Assembly: GCA_963798275.1 (NCBI GenBank)
Contig: CAWCTB010000052.1
Location: forward strand, 56,461 to 120,460
Source: CAWCTB01 sp963798275
GTDB taxonomy: Bacteria > Acidobacteriota > Terriglobia > Terriglobales > Acidobacteriaceae
Reading direction: 5' to 3'
DNA length: 64,000 bases
In this document: positions 1 through 10,416 of the stretch, piece by piece
Numbering within the stretch: position 1 is the first letter of the stretch
How the letters are laid out: every line of letters starts with the position of its first letter
Notes under the pieces: generated by a model
Told to the model about the DNA's origin: nothing
The model's database searches: none
The model's input: the letters and a program-made list of their open reading frames with translations, nothing else
Translations under genes and position numbers: made by a program

Positions 1-2
1 GG

Positions 3-530
3 GTCGGCAATGACGACTACACCGATATCAAGCTCGCGGGCGGCACCGCCGCAGCCCCCATCTGGGCCGAATTCATGAAGCGGGCCGTCCAGATTCCCGA
101 ATATTCCGCTCCCAAAGCCTTTCCCCCGCCGGCGGGAGTTGTGGTGGAACAACTCGACAAGGTCACCAACCGGCTGGCTACGCCTACTTGTCCGCAGACG
201 TACACCGTCGCCTTCCTCGAGGGTACGGAGCCCAAGGAAACCTGCGATCAGGCATTTACCGACCACCGCGGCATCTTCTCCAAGATCCTCGGCATCGGGG
301 CGGCTCCGCCGCTTCCGCCACCGCCGAACACCAACGGAACAGTGCAAGCCACTGCGGCCGGCGTCCCCGCGACCACCCCACAGGCGGGGCAGCCCGTGCA
401 ACAGGCTCCAGCCAGGAAAAAGAAAGGCTTCTTCAGCCGAATCTTTGGCGGGAAGGACGATAACGGTGACCAGCCGCCGGCAAATCCTGAGGGAAGCGAA
501 GATAAAGGGAACAACTCTCCCCCAAAATAG
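3..530 (+). CDS. Penicillin-binding protein 1A, C-terminal end (partial)
   Basis: The reading frame is open from the left edge, so only about the last 175 residues are present. The stretch GGTAAAPIWAEFMKRA matches the end of the transpeptidase domain of class A penicillin-binding proteins, which polymerise and cross-link peptidoglycan outside the membrane. After it comes a cysteine-containing segment (CPQTYTVAFLEGTEPKETCD) and a low-complexity Pro/Ala/Gln tail with a basic patch (RKKKGFFSRIFGGK). The first methionine in view, at 75, is internal. Catalytic residues lie upstream of the window. Assignment rests on this short C-terminal stretch and is fairly secure at family level, not at subtype level. 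Confidence 0.75.
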   Translation, partial: VGNDDYTDIKLAGGTAAAPIWAEFMKRAVQIPEYSAPKAFPPPAGVVVEQLDKVTNRLATPTCPQTYTVAFLEGTEPKETCDQAFTDHRGIFSKILGIGAAPPLPPPPNTNGTVQATAAGVPATTPQAGQPVQQAPARKKKGFFSRIFGGKDDNGDQPPANPEGSEDKGNNSPPK

Positions 531-569
531 GTCTAATATGGTGCTATACGGGGCTCGGGGAGGGTAGCC

Positions 570-1401
570 ATGGGTCGTCTCCTATCGTCACGCAGGTTCG
601 AGCTTGCGGGTGTATTGCTGCTGAGCGCCTGTGCCTTGGTGGTGTCAGCTAGAGCCGGTGATCAGCACACGGCAGCGCAGCCTCCTTTGCCAACGGCACA
701 AGATTTACCATCAGGGTTGATTTCCCTCACCGCTTCGACGCCGCAAGAGTTGGAGAGACAGGGCGACCAGTTGCGCGCGCAGAAGCGCTACCTCGACGCC
801 GTCGACTATTACCAAGCCGCCATCGGTAAACAACCCACCACCATGCTTTGGAACAAACTCGGCATGGCAAACCTGTTCCTGCAGCGCGACAAGCAAGCGC
901 AGAAATGTTTCGATCGCGCGCTGAAGCTCGACAAGAACTCACCCGAGGCGCTGAATAATCGCGGCTTCATCGAGCAGTTGAATAAGAACTACGGCAAGGC
1001 GATTAAGTACTACCAGAAGGCGCTGGCCGTCCGTCCCAGCTCGCCGACCTTCCACTACAACCTGGCGTCGGTTTATTTCGCCAAGCACGACTTCAGCCAG
1101 GCCGCCGCGGAATTCCGCACCGCTTACATGCTCGATCCCGATATCTTCAACCGGGTATCGCGTGTCGGCATCATGGCGCAGACCAGCTCGCCGGAAGACC
1201 GGGCAGCGTTTCTCGTTCATGGTGGCCAAGATGTACGCCCAGGCGGGCGACTTCGATAATTCATTGCAGTACCTGCGCAAGGCGATGGAAGAAGGCTACA
1301 AGGGGATCGACAAGGTCTACACCGACTCCGAGTTCGCGACCTTGCGAACCGACAAACGCTTCGCCGAATTGATGCTGCAGAAGCCGCAGCCCATCCAGTA
1401 A
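570..1401 (+). CDS. TPR-repeat protein (frameshifted)
   Basis: The protein starts at the ATG at 570 with a basic N-terminus and a hydrophobic segment (LAGVLLLSACALVVSA), which looks like a signal peptide or lipoprotein signal (LLSAC). Several tetratricopeptide repeats follow (for example YYQAAIGKQPTTMLWNKLGMANLF and the repeats after it), a scaffold for protein-protein contacts. The first frame stops at 1259, but the C-terminal repeat (FSFMVAKMYAQAGDFDNSL, then YLRKAMEEGY) continues in another frame to 1401. One extra base near 1205-1212 restores a single protein of about 277 residues. It is likely exported. The partner is unknown. Confidence 0.8.
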
Positions 1402-1425
1402 ACACTCTGCGCGCAGCAATAGCAA

Positions 1426-1453
1426 AGCCCCTCCGGATCGCTCCAGAGGGGCT
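1426..1453. terminator. Hairpin between convergent TPR gene and ftsZ
   Basis: A perfect 8-bp stem, AGCCCCTC (1426-1433) with GAGGGGCT (1446-1453), lies between the stop of the TPR gene and the stop of ftsZ. No long T-run follows on either side, so its strength is uncertain. Position and symmetry suggest a shared bidirectional terminator. Confidence 0.6.
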
Positions 1454-1468
1454 GGTTACGTATGGGAT

Positions 1469-2857
1469 TTAGATCTCGCCCCGCTTGCGGAGGAACGCCG
1501 GTATCTCCAGATCGTCGGCGTCATATTGGATGTGGACGCTGTTGCGGACTGTCTCAATTGCAGGCAGTTCCTCCCGCTCACCGGCGCCGTGATCTGCTCC
1601 CGCATGTTGGGCCACCGGCTCCGGCATCGGTTCGGCGTGCCGGACCACCTCCGATTCCAACTCAGCGTCATCGGTCGTTCCGGGGGCATAGGAGATCGGG
1701 AACGCGGCTTCCGGTTCGGTGACAGGCTCCATCACTGTGGAACTTGCGACGGCACGCTCCGGGGCGTGCACCGATGCTACCTGGTAGGTTGCCCCGGCAG
1801 CCGCCGCACGGGCGCTATGCAGAACAGAGCCGGCCTCATTGGCGTGTTGCCGGGGCCGCAGGGTTTCCTTGAATCCGGTGGCGATCACCGTGATCTTCAC
1901 CTCGTCCTTCATCTTCTCGTCGAGCACCGCGCCAAAGATGATGTTGGCGTCTTCGTGCGCTGCGCTTTGAATGATGGTGGACGCCTCGTTCACCTCGGCC
2001 AGCCGCAATGAACTCGATCCCGTCACGTTGATCAGGATGCCGCGCGCGCCGTCGATCGCTCCCGCCTCGAGCAGCGGGGAGGCAATCGCCGCCTGTGCCG
2101 CCTTGGTGGCGCGATCTTCGCCGCGGGCCGTGGCCGTGCCCATCACCGCATAGCCCATGCCGGCCATGATGGTCTTCACGTCGGCGAAATCGCGGTTGAT
2201 GATGCCCGGAATGGTGATGATGTCGGAGATGCCCTGCACCGCCTGGCGCAGAATGTCATCCGCCACGCGGAAGGACTCAAAGAAGCCCGCGTCTTTGGCC
2301 ACTGCCAGCAGCTTCTCGTTCGGAATCACGATGGTGGTATCGACCGAGTCGATCAGCTCCTGCAGCCCGCGCTCCGACTGGTTCTGGCGGCGCTTGCCTT
2401 CGAACGCAAAGGGCTTGGTGACCACGGCGACGGTCAACGCACCCATCTCGCTGGCCAGCGAAGCGATGATCGGGGCCGCGCCGGTGCCCGTGCCTCCGCC
2501 GAGGCCGGTGGTGACGAACACCATATCGGCGCCTTCCAGCGCTTCGATGATCTTGTCGGCATCCTCCAGCGCCGCCTTGCGTCCGACATCGGGGTTCGCA
2601 CCCGCGCCCAGTCCGTTGGTGAGCTTCACGCCCAACTGGATCTTCACCGCCGCTTGCGAGAGCTTGAGCGCCTGCAGATCGGTGTTCGCCACTACGAACT
2701 CCACGCCCTCGAGGCGCGATTCGATCATGCGATTGACCGCGTTCCCGCCGCCGCCCCCCACGCCGATGACCTTGATCCTGGCGCTGTTCAGCGCCTCTTC
2801 GTTGAAGTGAATGCGAATGTCGTTCTCCGGCTGCTTCTGGTTGAAATCCTCAATCAT
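1469..2857 (-). CDS. ftsZ: Cell division protein FtsZ
   Basis: Tubulin-like GTPase that polymerises into the cytoplasmic Z-ring and recruits the divisome. The 462-residue product shows the N-terminal nucleotide-binding loop (VGGGGGNAVNRMI), the tubulin signature GGGTGTGAAPIIASL, and the conserved core up to about residue 330. A variable Ala/Glu/Pro-rich linker follows. The protein ends in DLEIPAFLRKRGEI, the conserved C-terminal peptide that binds FtsA and other partners. The ATG at 2855-2857 has an AGAGGTAACC ribosome-binding region directly upstream. It is the last gene of the dcw cluster, 54 bases after ftsA, and reads without frameshift. Confidence 0.98.
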   Translation of the reverse strand: MIEDFNQKQPENDIRIHFNEEALNSARIKVIGVGGGGGNAVNRMIESRLEGVEFVVANTDLQALKLSQAAVKIQLGVKLTNGLGAGANPDVGRKAALEDADKIIEALEGADMVFVTTGLGGGTGTGAAPIIASLASEMGALTVAVVTKPFAFEGKRRQNQSERGLQELIDSVDTTIVIPNEKLLAVAKDAGFFESFRVADDILRQAVQGISDIITIPGIINRDFADVKTIMAGMGYAVMGTATARGEDRATKAAQAAIASPLLEAGAIDGARGILINVTGSSSLRLAEVNEASTIIQSAAHEDANIIFGAVLDEKMKDEVKITVIATGFKETLRPRQHANEAGSVLHSARAAAAGATYQVASVHAPERAVASSTVMEPVTEPEAAFPISYAPGTTDDAELESEVVRHAEPMPEPVAQHAGADHGAGEREELPAIETVRNSVHIQYDADDLEIPAFLRKRGEI

Positions 2858-2911
2858 GGTTACCTCTAAGCGGCGCCACTCGCGGCGCCGGTGAATGTTT
2901 GGACACGATGT

Positions 2912-4132
2912 TTACGCGTTCGGACGAGCGAACAGCGCCTTCAGCTTTGCCCCAATGCTGCGATCGATGTTCATGCGCGCCTGGCGGGCACGATGTCCGT
3001 AGAGCACCATGCCAATGGCGGTGGAAAATTCCGGCTCCAGCAGGTTTGAGGGCAGCTTTGCAATCGGCACGGGATAGCCCAATCGCACCGGCCGCCGCAG
3101 AATGTCCTCCGCGGTTTCCAGCAGCGAACTCAGCCGCGAGCCGCCTCCGGTGAAAACCACGCCCGCTCCCAGCAGTTCAAAAACTCCAGCCTGCCGCAGG
3201 TGATCGCGAACCAGTTCCATCAGTTCGCGCGAGCGCGGCTCCAGAATCTCGCCCAGCATGCGTTGCCGCAGCAGGCGTGAGGGACGGTCGCCCACCGAAG
3301 GCACCTCGATCTCGTTGCCCTCCGGTATCCGGGTAACGATGGCGCAACCGAACATCTTCTTGATGTCTTCCGCGTCGGGCAGTGGGGTGCGGAAGCCCAC
3401 GGCCACGTCGTTGGTGAAATGGTCTCCCCCGACCGGAATGACGCCGCTGTGAATCACCACGCCCTCGTAGTAGACGATGAGGTCGGTCGATCCCGCACCC
3501 ACATCGGCCAGGCAAACGCCCAGTTCGCGCTCGTCGGTCTGCAGCACGGAGTCGGCGCAGGCCAGCGCTTCAAACACGGTATCGTCAACGTGAATGCCGG
3601 CCCGGTTCACCGCCGTGACTACGTTCTGCGTTGCCATGGTGCCGGCGGTCACCACATGGACGCGCACTTCGATTTTCTTGCCCATCAGTCCGGCAGGATC
3701 GTGCACTCCAGCCTGGCCGTCGAGAATGAACTCCTGCGGCAGCAGGTGCAACGGCTCGCGATCTTCGGGCAGCGGAATGGTGCGCGCCTTCTCCACCGCC
3801 GCGCGCACATCGTCGCGGCTGATCTCGCGCGAGCGCGAGCCCAGCGAAATGCCGCCGTGGCTGTTGACCCCGCGAATATGCAAGCCTGCAACGCCCACCA
3901 CGGCGTGTTCGACCGGGGCCTGCGCGACGTTCTCCGCTTCCTCGACCGCCTTCCGGATCGTGTCCACCGCCTTGTCGAGATCGGCGATCACGCCTTTGCG
4001 CATGCCGCGCGAGTCGGAGATGCCATGGCCACGGTAACGCAGCGCGAAGTCATTGACCTCGGCCACGATCACGCACGTCTTGGCGCTTCCCACGTCGATT
4101 ACGGTCAGCAGGTTTTCTGTCTGGCTTCCCAT
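2912..4132 (-). CDS. ftsA: Cell division protein FtsA
   Basis: Actin-fold ATPase that tethers FtsZ to the inner membrane. The 406-residue product opens with the phosphate-1 motif region (LLTVIDVGSAKTCVIVAEV). It contains the SHS2/1C subdomain after about residue 85, a second phosphate-binding segment (LADVGAGSTDLIVYYEG) and the adenosine segment (GAGVVFTGGGSRL). The C-terminus (RSIGAKLKALFARPNA) looks like the amphipathic membrane-targeting helix of the family. It starts 3 bases after the ftsQ stop, so the two are probably translated together. Confidence 0.97.
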   Translation of the reverse strand: MGSQTENLLTVIDVGSAKTCVIVAEVNDFALRYRGHGISDSRGMRKGVIADLDKAVDTIRKAVEEAENVAQAPVEHAVVGVAGLHIRGVNSHGGISLGSRSREISRDDVRAAVEKARTIPLPEDREPLHLLPQEFILDGQAGVHDPAGLMGKKIEVRVHVVTAGTMATQNVVTAVNRAGIHVDDTVFEALACADSVLQTDERELGVCLADVGAGSTDLIVYYEGVVIHSGVIPVGGDHFTNDVAVGFRTPLPDAEDIKKMFGCAIVTRIPEGNEIEVPSVGDRPSRLLRQRMLGEILEPRSRELMELVRDHLRQAGVFELLGAGVVFTGGGSRLSSLLETAEDILRRPVRLGYPVPIAKLPSNLLEPEFSTAIGMVLYGHRARQARMNIDRSIGAKLKALFARPNA

Positions 4133-4135
4133 GGT

Positions 4136-5198
4136 TTACTTTTTCTTCGCCTTATTCTTGTGATCCGCGCCGGTGTCCATATCCGTTGTAGCCTGCTTGG
4201 CGGTAGTCTGGCCCGACGGGTTGGCCTTTGGCACCGGCGCACTGTTCTGCTTCTCTTCCGCCGAGTCTGGATTCACGATTACCTGGTGTTCGTAGCGCAA
4301 GTCCACCGAGGTGAGCTTCAAGAATTGCGCCCGCCACTCCTGCACATGTGTGATGTAAATCCGGAAGCGTTCCAGAAAATTGCCGGAACCGAGATGCACC
4401 AGCACCGCGCCCTGCGGATCAGCCACTGTGGCTTTCACATCTTCGGGGTCGGAAAGGTCCACATCGCTCAAGTTCTTCGAGTACTGGCTACCACCCGAGT
4501 CGAGTTCCTTCATGAGCTGGCGGTAGATTTTCATGCGCGCCGCCCGGGTCGAGAGCGGCTCGGCGTCCGACATGCCGACGATCACGGGAAAGGAATAGCT
4601 GGCCTGCTGCCCGGCAGGTAAATCCATGATCACGCCGTTCGCGTCGATCAGCGCAATATGAGAATTCACCTCGACAAAGGCCACCGGCGTGCGCTCCTGC
4701 AGGACGACCCGCAGGCGGTTGGGGTAGAGCCGCATCACCGCCGCCGACTCCACCCACGGAATCTCTTCCAATTGCTTCTTGCGCTCGCTCAGGGGAACGA
4801 AAAAGATGTTGCGGTCGATGTCGCTGCCGAAAACTTCCATCACCTGCCAGCGCGCGCACGTGTCCTGTTCCCACCACCTCGATGTTGTCTCCCGAATCGA
4901 TGCGGAAGCGCCACGACTGCGTGCCGTAGCGATAAAGCGTGACTGCGACCAGCCCCACCAGCCCCACCCCCAGCAGCACGATCAGCAGCAGTTTGATGCG
5001 ATCGGCAGCTTTGCGCGGCAGCGCTCCCCGGCGAACCGGTACCCGCTTCTGCCCGCGCAGAAAAGGGGACTCGGCCTCGTCATCAAGATCGAGAAACCGG
5101 GAATCGATGTCGTCATAACCACGGCCGGAAGCAGGCGCATCTTTCGCGCGTACTTCGACTTCGTCGTCCGGGAGTGTGGATACGTTCTTCCGCGCCAT
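4136..5198 (-). CDS. ftsQ: Cell division protein FtsQ/DivIB (frameshifted)
   Basis: Bitopic divisome protein that links early and late division proteins. The start at 5198 gives an acidic cytoplasmic tail, one membrane helix (IKLLLIVLLGVGLVGLVAV) and the beginning of a POTRA domain (FRIDSGDNIEVVGTGHV). The rest of the POTRA (VMEVFGSDIDRNIFFVPLSE, then RKKQLEEIPWVESAAV) and the FtsQ beta domain run in another frame to 4136. The break falls at a CGCGCGC run near 4850-4858, where one extra base would explain it. The tail is Lys-rich and low-complexity. The gene lies between murC and ftsA as expected. The reading break is probably a sequence error. Confidence 0.9.
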
Positions 5199-5352
5199 GA
5201 AAACCGGGTGAAACGCCTAAAACTTCAGCTGTCGGCCTCACTATATCTGTTTTCCTGCGGCTTTCGGACAGGCAAATCCATGGCGGAACGCGTGGATCGG
5301 AATATGTATCGAGATAGTAAATGTATTGCTGATGGTGACGCGCTTCGCGGTG

Positions 5353-6760
5353 TCAACGAGCCGCTGTGGAGCGGCTTGAAAGCTGTTCCAGCAGCAGCGG
5401 CCCAAGTTGTGAAACATTGCCCGCGCCGAGGGTGAGAATCATATCTCCCGGAGCCGCCAGCTCGACCACTCGCTCGGCGGCCTCGGCGAACGAACCGGCA
5501 TAGCTTGCATTGCGCTTGCCCGAGGCATTGATCCGCTCTACCAGCACCCGGCTATTGATGCCGAGAATGGCCGCCTCGCTCGCGGCATAGATGTCCACCA
5601 CCGTGACTGAATCGGCGTCCCCAAATGCGGTCGCAAACTCGTCCAACAGCAACTGCGTTCGCGTATACCGATGGGGCTGGAAGATGACATGCACTTTGCC
5701 AAAGCCGCATTGCTGCGCTGCGGCCAGCGTGGCGCGAATCTCCGTGGGATGGTGTCCGTAGTCATCGATCACCGTGACTCCGTTTGCCCGTCCCTTGATC
5801 TGAAACCGGCGATCGACGCCGGTGTAGCGCTCCAGCGCTTCACGAATGGTGGCTACCGGCAAATCGAACCCGATTCCCACTGCAATGGCAGCCGTGGCGT
5901 TGCGCACGTTATGTTCGCCCGGCACGTGCAATTGAAACTCGCCCAGCGCCTTGCCGCGATAGTGCACGTCAAACCGGCTCAGTGCCAGCGCGTCCTGTCG
6001 CCCGGCTTCCCGGCGTAAGTTCGCGATGTGGAAATCCGAACCTTCCCGCGTTCCGTAGGTCAGCACCCGGCGGCGAACCGAGGGCAACAGCCGCCGCAGA
6101 TCGTCGTTGTCGTTGCAGGCCACCACCAGCCCGTAGAACGGCACCCGGTCCATGAACTCGACAAACGTCCGCTCCACGTCGTCCATGTCGCGATAGCAGT
6201 CCATATGCTCGCGGTCGATGTTCGTGACCACGGCGAGGATCGGCGAGAGCTTCAGGAATGAGCGATCGCTCTCGTCGGCTTCGGCGACGAGGTACTCCGA
6301 CTTGCCCACGCGGGCGTTCGACCCCATCGCGTCGACGCGGCCGCCAACCACCACCGTCGGATCGAGCCCTCCGGCCGCCAGCACTCCGGCAATCATCGAA
6401 GTTGTGGTGGTCTTGCCATGCATACCGCCGACCGCAATGCCGTATTTCAGCCGCATCAACTCGGCCAGCATCTCGGCCCGCGGAATCACCGGCACGTGCT
6501 GCGCCCGCGCAGCCTGCACCTCTGGATTCTCGTTGCTCACCGCCGAGCTGATCACAACCACTTCGGCTCCGGCGATCTGTTCGGTCCGATGGCCCTCGAA
6601 CACCATCGCGCCCATCTCCCGCCAGCCGCTGGGTGATGGCGGAACTCCGGGCATCGGATCCGGAGACCTGATAGCCGAGGTTCAGCAAGACTTCGGCAAT
6701 GCCGCTCATGCCGATGCCGCCGATGCCTACGAAATGAATGCGCTGAATCTTCGCGAACAT
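5353..6760 (-). CDS. murC: UDP-N-acetylmuramate-L-alanine ligase MurC (frameshifted)
   Basis: ATP-dependent cytoplasmic ligase that adds L-alanine to UDP-MurNAc, the first step of stem-peptide synthesis. From 6760 the protein shows the UDP-binding motif FVGIGGIGMSGIAEVLLNLG. The ATP loop GGMHGKTTTTSMIAG and the C-terminal domain (DDYGHHPTEIRATLAA, FQPHRYTRTQLLLDEF) are in a second frame. The junction is at GCGGGAG near 6640, where removing one G gives AITQRLAEMGAMVFEG. Total length is about 468 residues, normal for MurC. There is no murB after it, unlike many dcw clusters; the next gene is ftsQ. Confidence 0.93.
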
Positions 6761-6797
6761 GGAAACGATCGAGTCCTACAGCCCGGTTGCAATTGCA

Positions 6798-7883
6798 CTA
6801 GGCTACAGCGTGACGCGCGCCTACGCCAGCGGCGCGGGCCGCAATGGCCGCAATTTCGGCTGCCGCATTGGGATGGGCGAACCGGCGGGCGGCCTGCGAC
6901 ATCTGCTCCAGCCGCGGCCGATGGTTGAGCAGCGACGCCACCTCGGCGGTCAGCCGATCGCCGCTGAGTTCCGCCTGCGGCAGCAGCCGGGCTGCGTTTA
7001 CCGCGGCCAGCGCGGCCGCGTTCTTGCTCTGATGATCGTCCGCCGCCGTCGGCAGGGGAATGAAAATCGCTGCCTTGCCGGCGGCGGTGATCTCCGCAAC
7101 CGTACTTGCCCCAGAGCGGCAAAGCAGCAGATCGGCCCGCGCAAACGCTCCCGGCATGTCGTCGATGAACGGTGACACCTCGGCTGGGATCATCGTGTTC
7201 AGATATGCAGTCTGCGCCTCAAGATAGTCCTTCTCCCCGGTCTGATGGATGATGTGAATGCCGGGAACCGCCTCCGCCAGCTTCGGGAGCGCCTCGAGGA
7301 CAGCCGTATTGATGGCGTGCGCGCCCTGGCTGCCGCCGAAGACCAGCAGCGTAGGGTCGCTGTCTCTTTGCCGTGGAACGACGTTGAAAAACTCGCGCCG
7401 CACCGGAACACCCGTTACCTGGCAGTCGCGAAAATAGCGGCAGGTCGCTTCGAAATGCACTGCCGCAGCCTTCATCATGGGAGCAACCAGGCGATTGGTA
7501 AATCCGGGGACGAGGTTCGGCTCGAACGCCACCATGGGCACGCCGAGCAGGCCCCCCGCCAGCATCGCCGGGCCCGATGCATATCCGCCAACGCCGATCA
7601 TGACGTCGGGATTGAACCTCCGCACGATCCGTGCCGAGTCGATTACCGCTCTTGGCAAGTCAAAAACTGTCTTTAAGCGCGTGGCCAGGTCGACCCGGTT
7701 CAGTCCTCCCACCCTCACCAAATGCAGCGGAAACCCAGCGGCCGGAACCAGGCGGTTCTCGATGCCGCGTGCCGTCCCGATGAAGATCACGTCCGCGCCA
7801 TAGCGCGAACGCAGCTCCCGCGCGATCGCCAGCGCCGGGATCACGTGCCCCCCGGTCCCCCCGCCTGCCAGAATCACGCGCAT
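6798..7883 (-). CDS. murG: UDP-GlcNAc:lipid I transferase MurG
   Basis: Membrane-associated glycosyltransferase that adds GlcNAc to undecaprenyl-PP-MurNAc-pentapeptide and makes lipid II. The 361-residue protein opens with the lipid I-binding glycine loop GGGTGGHVIPALAIA. It has the second domain glycine motif (LLVFGGSQGAHAINTAV) and the UDP-GlcNAc site (LLCRSGASTVAEITAAGKAAIFIP). Length and both domains are complete with no frameshift. It begins one base after the ftsW stop region and precedes murC by 37 bases. Confidence 0.97.
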   Translation of the reverse strand: MRVILAGGGTGGHVIPALAIARELRSRYGADVIFIGTARGIENRLVPAAGFPLHLVRVGGLNRVDLATRLKTVFDLPRAVIDSARIVRRFNPDVMIGVGGYASGPAMLAGGLLGVPMVAFEPNLVPGFTNRLVAPMMKAAAVHFEATCRYFRDCQVTGVPVRREFFNVVPRQRDSDPTLLVFGGSQGAHAINTAVLEALPKLAEAVPGIHIIHQTGEKDYLEAQTAYLNTMIPAEVSPFIDDMPGAFARADLLLCRSGASTVAEITAAGKAAIFIPLPTAADDHQSKNAAALAAVNAARLLPQAELSGDRLTAEVASLLNHRPRLEQMSQAARRFAHPNAAAEIAAIAARAAGVGARHAVA

Positions 7884-7884
7884 G

Positions 7885-8976
7885 TCAATCCGTTTGCTGG
7901 GTGATGTTCAGCAGGACTCCCACGCTGGCCAGGGTGATGAACAGCGACGAGCCGCCGTACGAAATGAACGGAAGTGGGATGCCCTTGGTCGGCATGATGC
8001 CGAGCACCACGCTGATGTTGATGAAGGCCTGCACCACGATCATCGAGGTGATGCCGATGGCGAGGAAGCGAGCGAACGAATCTTCGGTACGCAACGCGGT
8101 GCGCACTCCGCGATAGAGAAAAATGCTGAACAGCCCCACAATCAGCAGCGACCCCCACAGGCCCAGCTCTTCGGCGATGTTGGCAAAGATGAAGTCGGTA
8201 TGCGGCTCCGGCAGATAGAAGAGTTTTTGCTTGCCCTCCATGAAGCCCGCCCCGGTCAACCCCCCGGTGCCCACCGCAATCATCGACTGGATGATGTGAA
8301 AGCCGTGTCCCTGCGGATCTTTATAGGGATCGAGAAACGCCATGATGCGATGCCAGCGCCAGGGCGTCCGTACGATCAGGAAATACAGCGGCAACAGCGA
8401 GGCCAACAGCGCATAGCCAAAGTAGCGCAGGCTCATGCCCGCCACGTACAACACCGCCCCGGTAATTGCCAGGCACACCACCGCCGTGCCCAGGTCGGGC
8501 TCTTTCACGATCAGCAGCGCAAATAGCAGAGTCGGCGCGGCAGCCGGGATCAGCACATGCTTCCAGTCCTTGATCTGCTGCCAGCGGGTCTCGAGAAAAT
8601 AGGCCAGGTACAAAATGATCGCCGGCTTGGCCAGCTCCGACGGCTGGAAGGAGAAGACGCCGAACTTGATCCAGCGGTGCGTATTGTGGGAATCGCGGAA
8701 GAGATACACCGCAATCAGCAGCAGGCAGGTAACGCCGAGGCAGGTGAACACCACCGCCGGCTTGCGATAATGGCGGTAGTCGACGTTCATCAAGATGACC
8801 ATCGCTGCGATCCCCGCCCCAGCCCACGCCAACTGCTTCAGCAGAAAACTGTAGGACGACCCATAGCGCGCCTGCGCCATCACCGCCGAAGCGCTAAACA
8901 CCATCATCAGGCCCAGGCAGACCAGCAGCAGCGTGACTCCGAACAGCCACTTGTCGACATTGACGCGCTTGGCCAT
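7885..8976 (-). CDS. ftsW: Septal peptidoglycan polymerase FtsW (SEDS family)
   Basis: Polytopic SEDS glycosyltransferase that polymerises lipid II at the septum with the class B penicillin-binding protein FtsI. The 363-residue protein has about ten hydrophobic helices. It also has family signatures PSELAKPAIILYLAYFL, KEPDLGTAVVCLAITG and the C-terminal KGIPLPFISYGGSSLF. The ATG (8974-8976) overlaps the murD stop as TAATG, a tight coupling. Paralogues RodA and SpoVE share the fold; the dcw position supports FtsW. Confidence 0.96.
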   Translation of the reverse strand: MAKRVNVDKWLFGVTLLLVCLGLMMVFSASAVMAQARYGSSYSFLLKQLAWAGAGIAAMVILMNVDYRHYRKPAVVFTCLGVTCLLLIAVYLFRDSHNTHRWIKFGVFSFQPSELAKPAIILYLAYFLETRWQQIKDWKHVLIPAAAPTLLFALLIVKEPDLGTAVVCLAITGAVLYVAGMSLRYFGYALLASLLPLYFLIVRTPWRWHRIMAFLDPYKDPQGHGFHIIQSMIAVGTGGLTGAGFMEGKQKLFYLPEPHTDFIFANIAEELGLWGSLLIVGLFSIFLYRGVRTALRTEDSFARFLAIGITSMIVVQAFINISVVLGIMPTKGIPLPFISYGGSSLFITLASVGVLLNITQQTD

Positions 8977-10372
8977 TACCGCGTGCCTCCCCGCGCGCCG
9001 CTGCCCACCTGCTCACGATCGCGTGCCGCCAACTGTTGCACCAGTTGCTTGAAGGTCCTGCCGCGGTGTTCGTAACTGTCGAACTGATCGAAGCTGGCAC
9101 AGGCCGGCGCCAGCAGGACGACATCGCCGGAACTGGCAACTTCACTGGCTTTTTTCACTGCGGCTTCCAGCGTACCGGCGCTGATTACTTCCGCTCCCTG
9201 AATTTGCGACTCGATCTTGGGCGCGGCCGCGCCAATGGTGTATACGCGCCGGACGCGCTGCTTGATCAAGTCGTTCAGAACGTCGGTAGTCGCTGCCTTT
9301 GTCCTTGCCGCCGAGAATCAGGTGAACCCGTCCCGGGAACGACTCCAGCGCCTTGATGGTGGCGTCGACGTTGGTGGCCTTGGAATCGTTGTAATAGTCC
9401 ACCCCGCGCACCTTGGCCACGAACTCCAGCCGGTGCTCGACGGCGCGGAAGTCACCAACCGCGCGGCGAATGTCCGCCGGATCCACCCCTGCCAGCATGC
9501 CCACGCAAACCGCCGCCAGCACATTTTCGACGTTATGCGCGCCCTTCAGCGCGATTTCACTCAGCGGCAGGATCGTCTGCTCCTGGTCAGCATGGCGCCA
9601 GAGAATCGCGTCGCCACGAACGAACGCGCCGTGTTCGACTTCCCGCAGGCGGCTGAACCAGTACACCTGCGCCTTGCAGTCCCGCGGCCATCGCGACGCA
9701 CGGCTCATTGTCGGCATTCAGCACCGCGAAATCGTTGGCCGTCTGGTTCTCAAATATGCGCACCTTTGCCGCGACATAGTTCTCGAAGGTGTAGTGCCGG
9801 TCAAGGTGGTCGGGAGTGACGTTCAGCACCACCGCAATCTCGGAATGGAAGCTCTCGATGGTCTCCAGTTGAAAGCTGCTGATCTCCAGAACGATCCATG
9901 TATCAGCGTCCGCTGCCTCGACGAAGGTGATCGCCGGCGTTCCAATGTTGCCGCCCACCAGCGTCTTCCGTCCTCCCGCCGCCAGGACCGCGCCCGCCAG
10001 GGTGGTCGTCGTGGTCTTGCCGTTCGAGCCGGTAATCGCCGCTACGTGACCCTTCAAAAACCGTGCTGCCAGCTCGACTTCGCCGATGACCGGAATTCCC
10101 CGCTCGCGCGCATGTACCAGGTGGGGAACGTCGAAGGGCACGCCCGGACTGATGACGATCAGGTCCTGATCGCGGAAGGTTCGCTCACCGTGCTGTCCGG
10201 TCTCGACCCGGATGCCGTGGTCCAGCAACAGGGGAATCTCATAGCGGAGCTGATCTTCCGACTTCGCGTCCGAGACCGAAACCCGCGCGCCATGCTTTCG
10301 CAGGAAAAGCGCGCTGGCTATGCCCGATTTCCCCAGACCCACCACGAGCACGCGCTTGCCGGTTAGTTCCAT
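8976..10372 (-). CDS. murD: UDP-MurNAc-L-alanine:D-glutamate ligase MurD (two frameshifts)
   Basis: Cytoplasmic ligase that adds D-glutamate to UDP-MurNAc-L-Ala. The N-terminus (MELTGKRVLVVGLGKSG; a start at 10396 is also open) and the ATP loop (ITGSNGKTTTTTLAGAVLA) are in one frame. The central part (GAHNVENVLAAVCVGMLAG, FVAKVRGVDYYNDSKATNVD) is in a second. The C-terminus (VVLLAPACASFDQFDSYEHR) is in a third. The breaks fall near 9672 and near 9283 (TACCGAC, one C too many), and each is repaired by removing one base. The rebuilt protein is about 465 residues with all family motifs, so the locus is almost certainly intact in the organism. Confidence 0.93.
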
Positions 10373-10416
10373 GTCCTGTTTTGCCCGAACCGCCATTGTG
10401 CCACTTTCCCGGCTGG

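Noticed and set aside
3419..4621. 400-codon open frame opposite ftsA and ftsQ
   Set aside because: Shadow frame crossing two conserved genes on the other strand.
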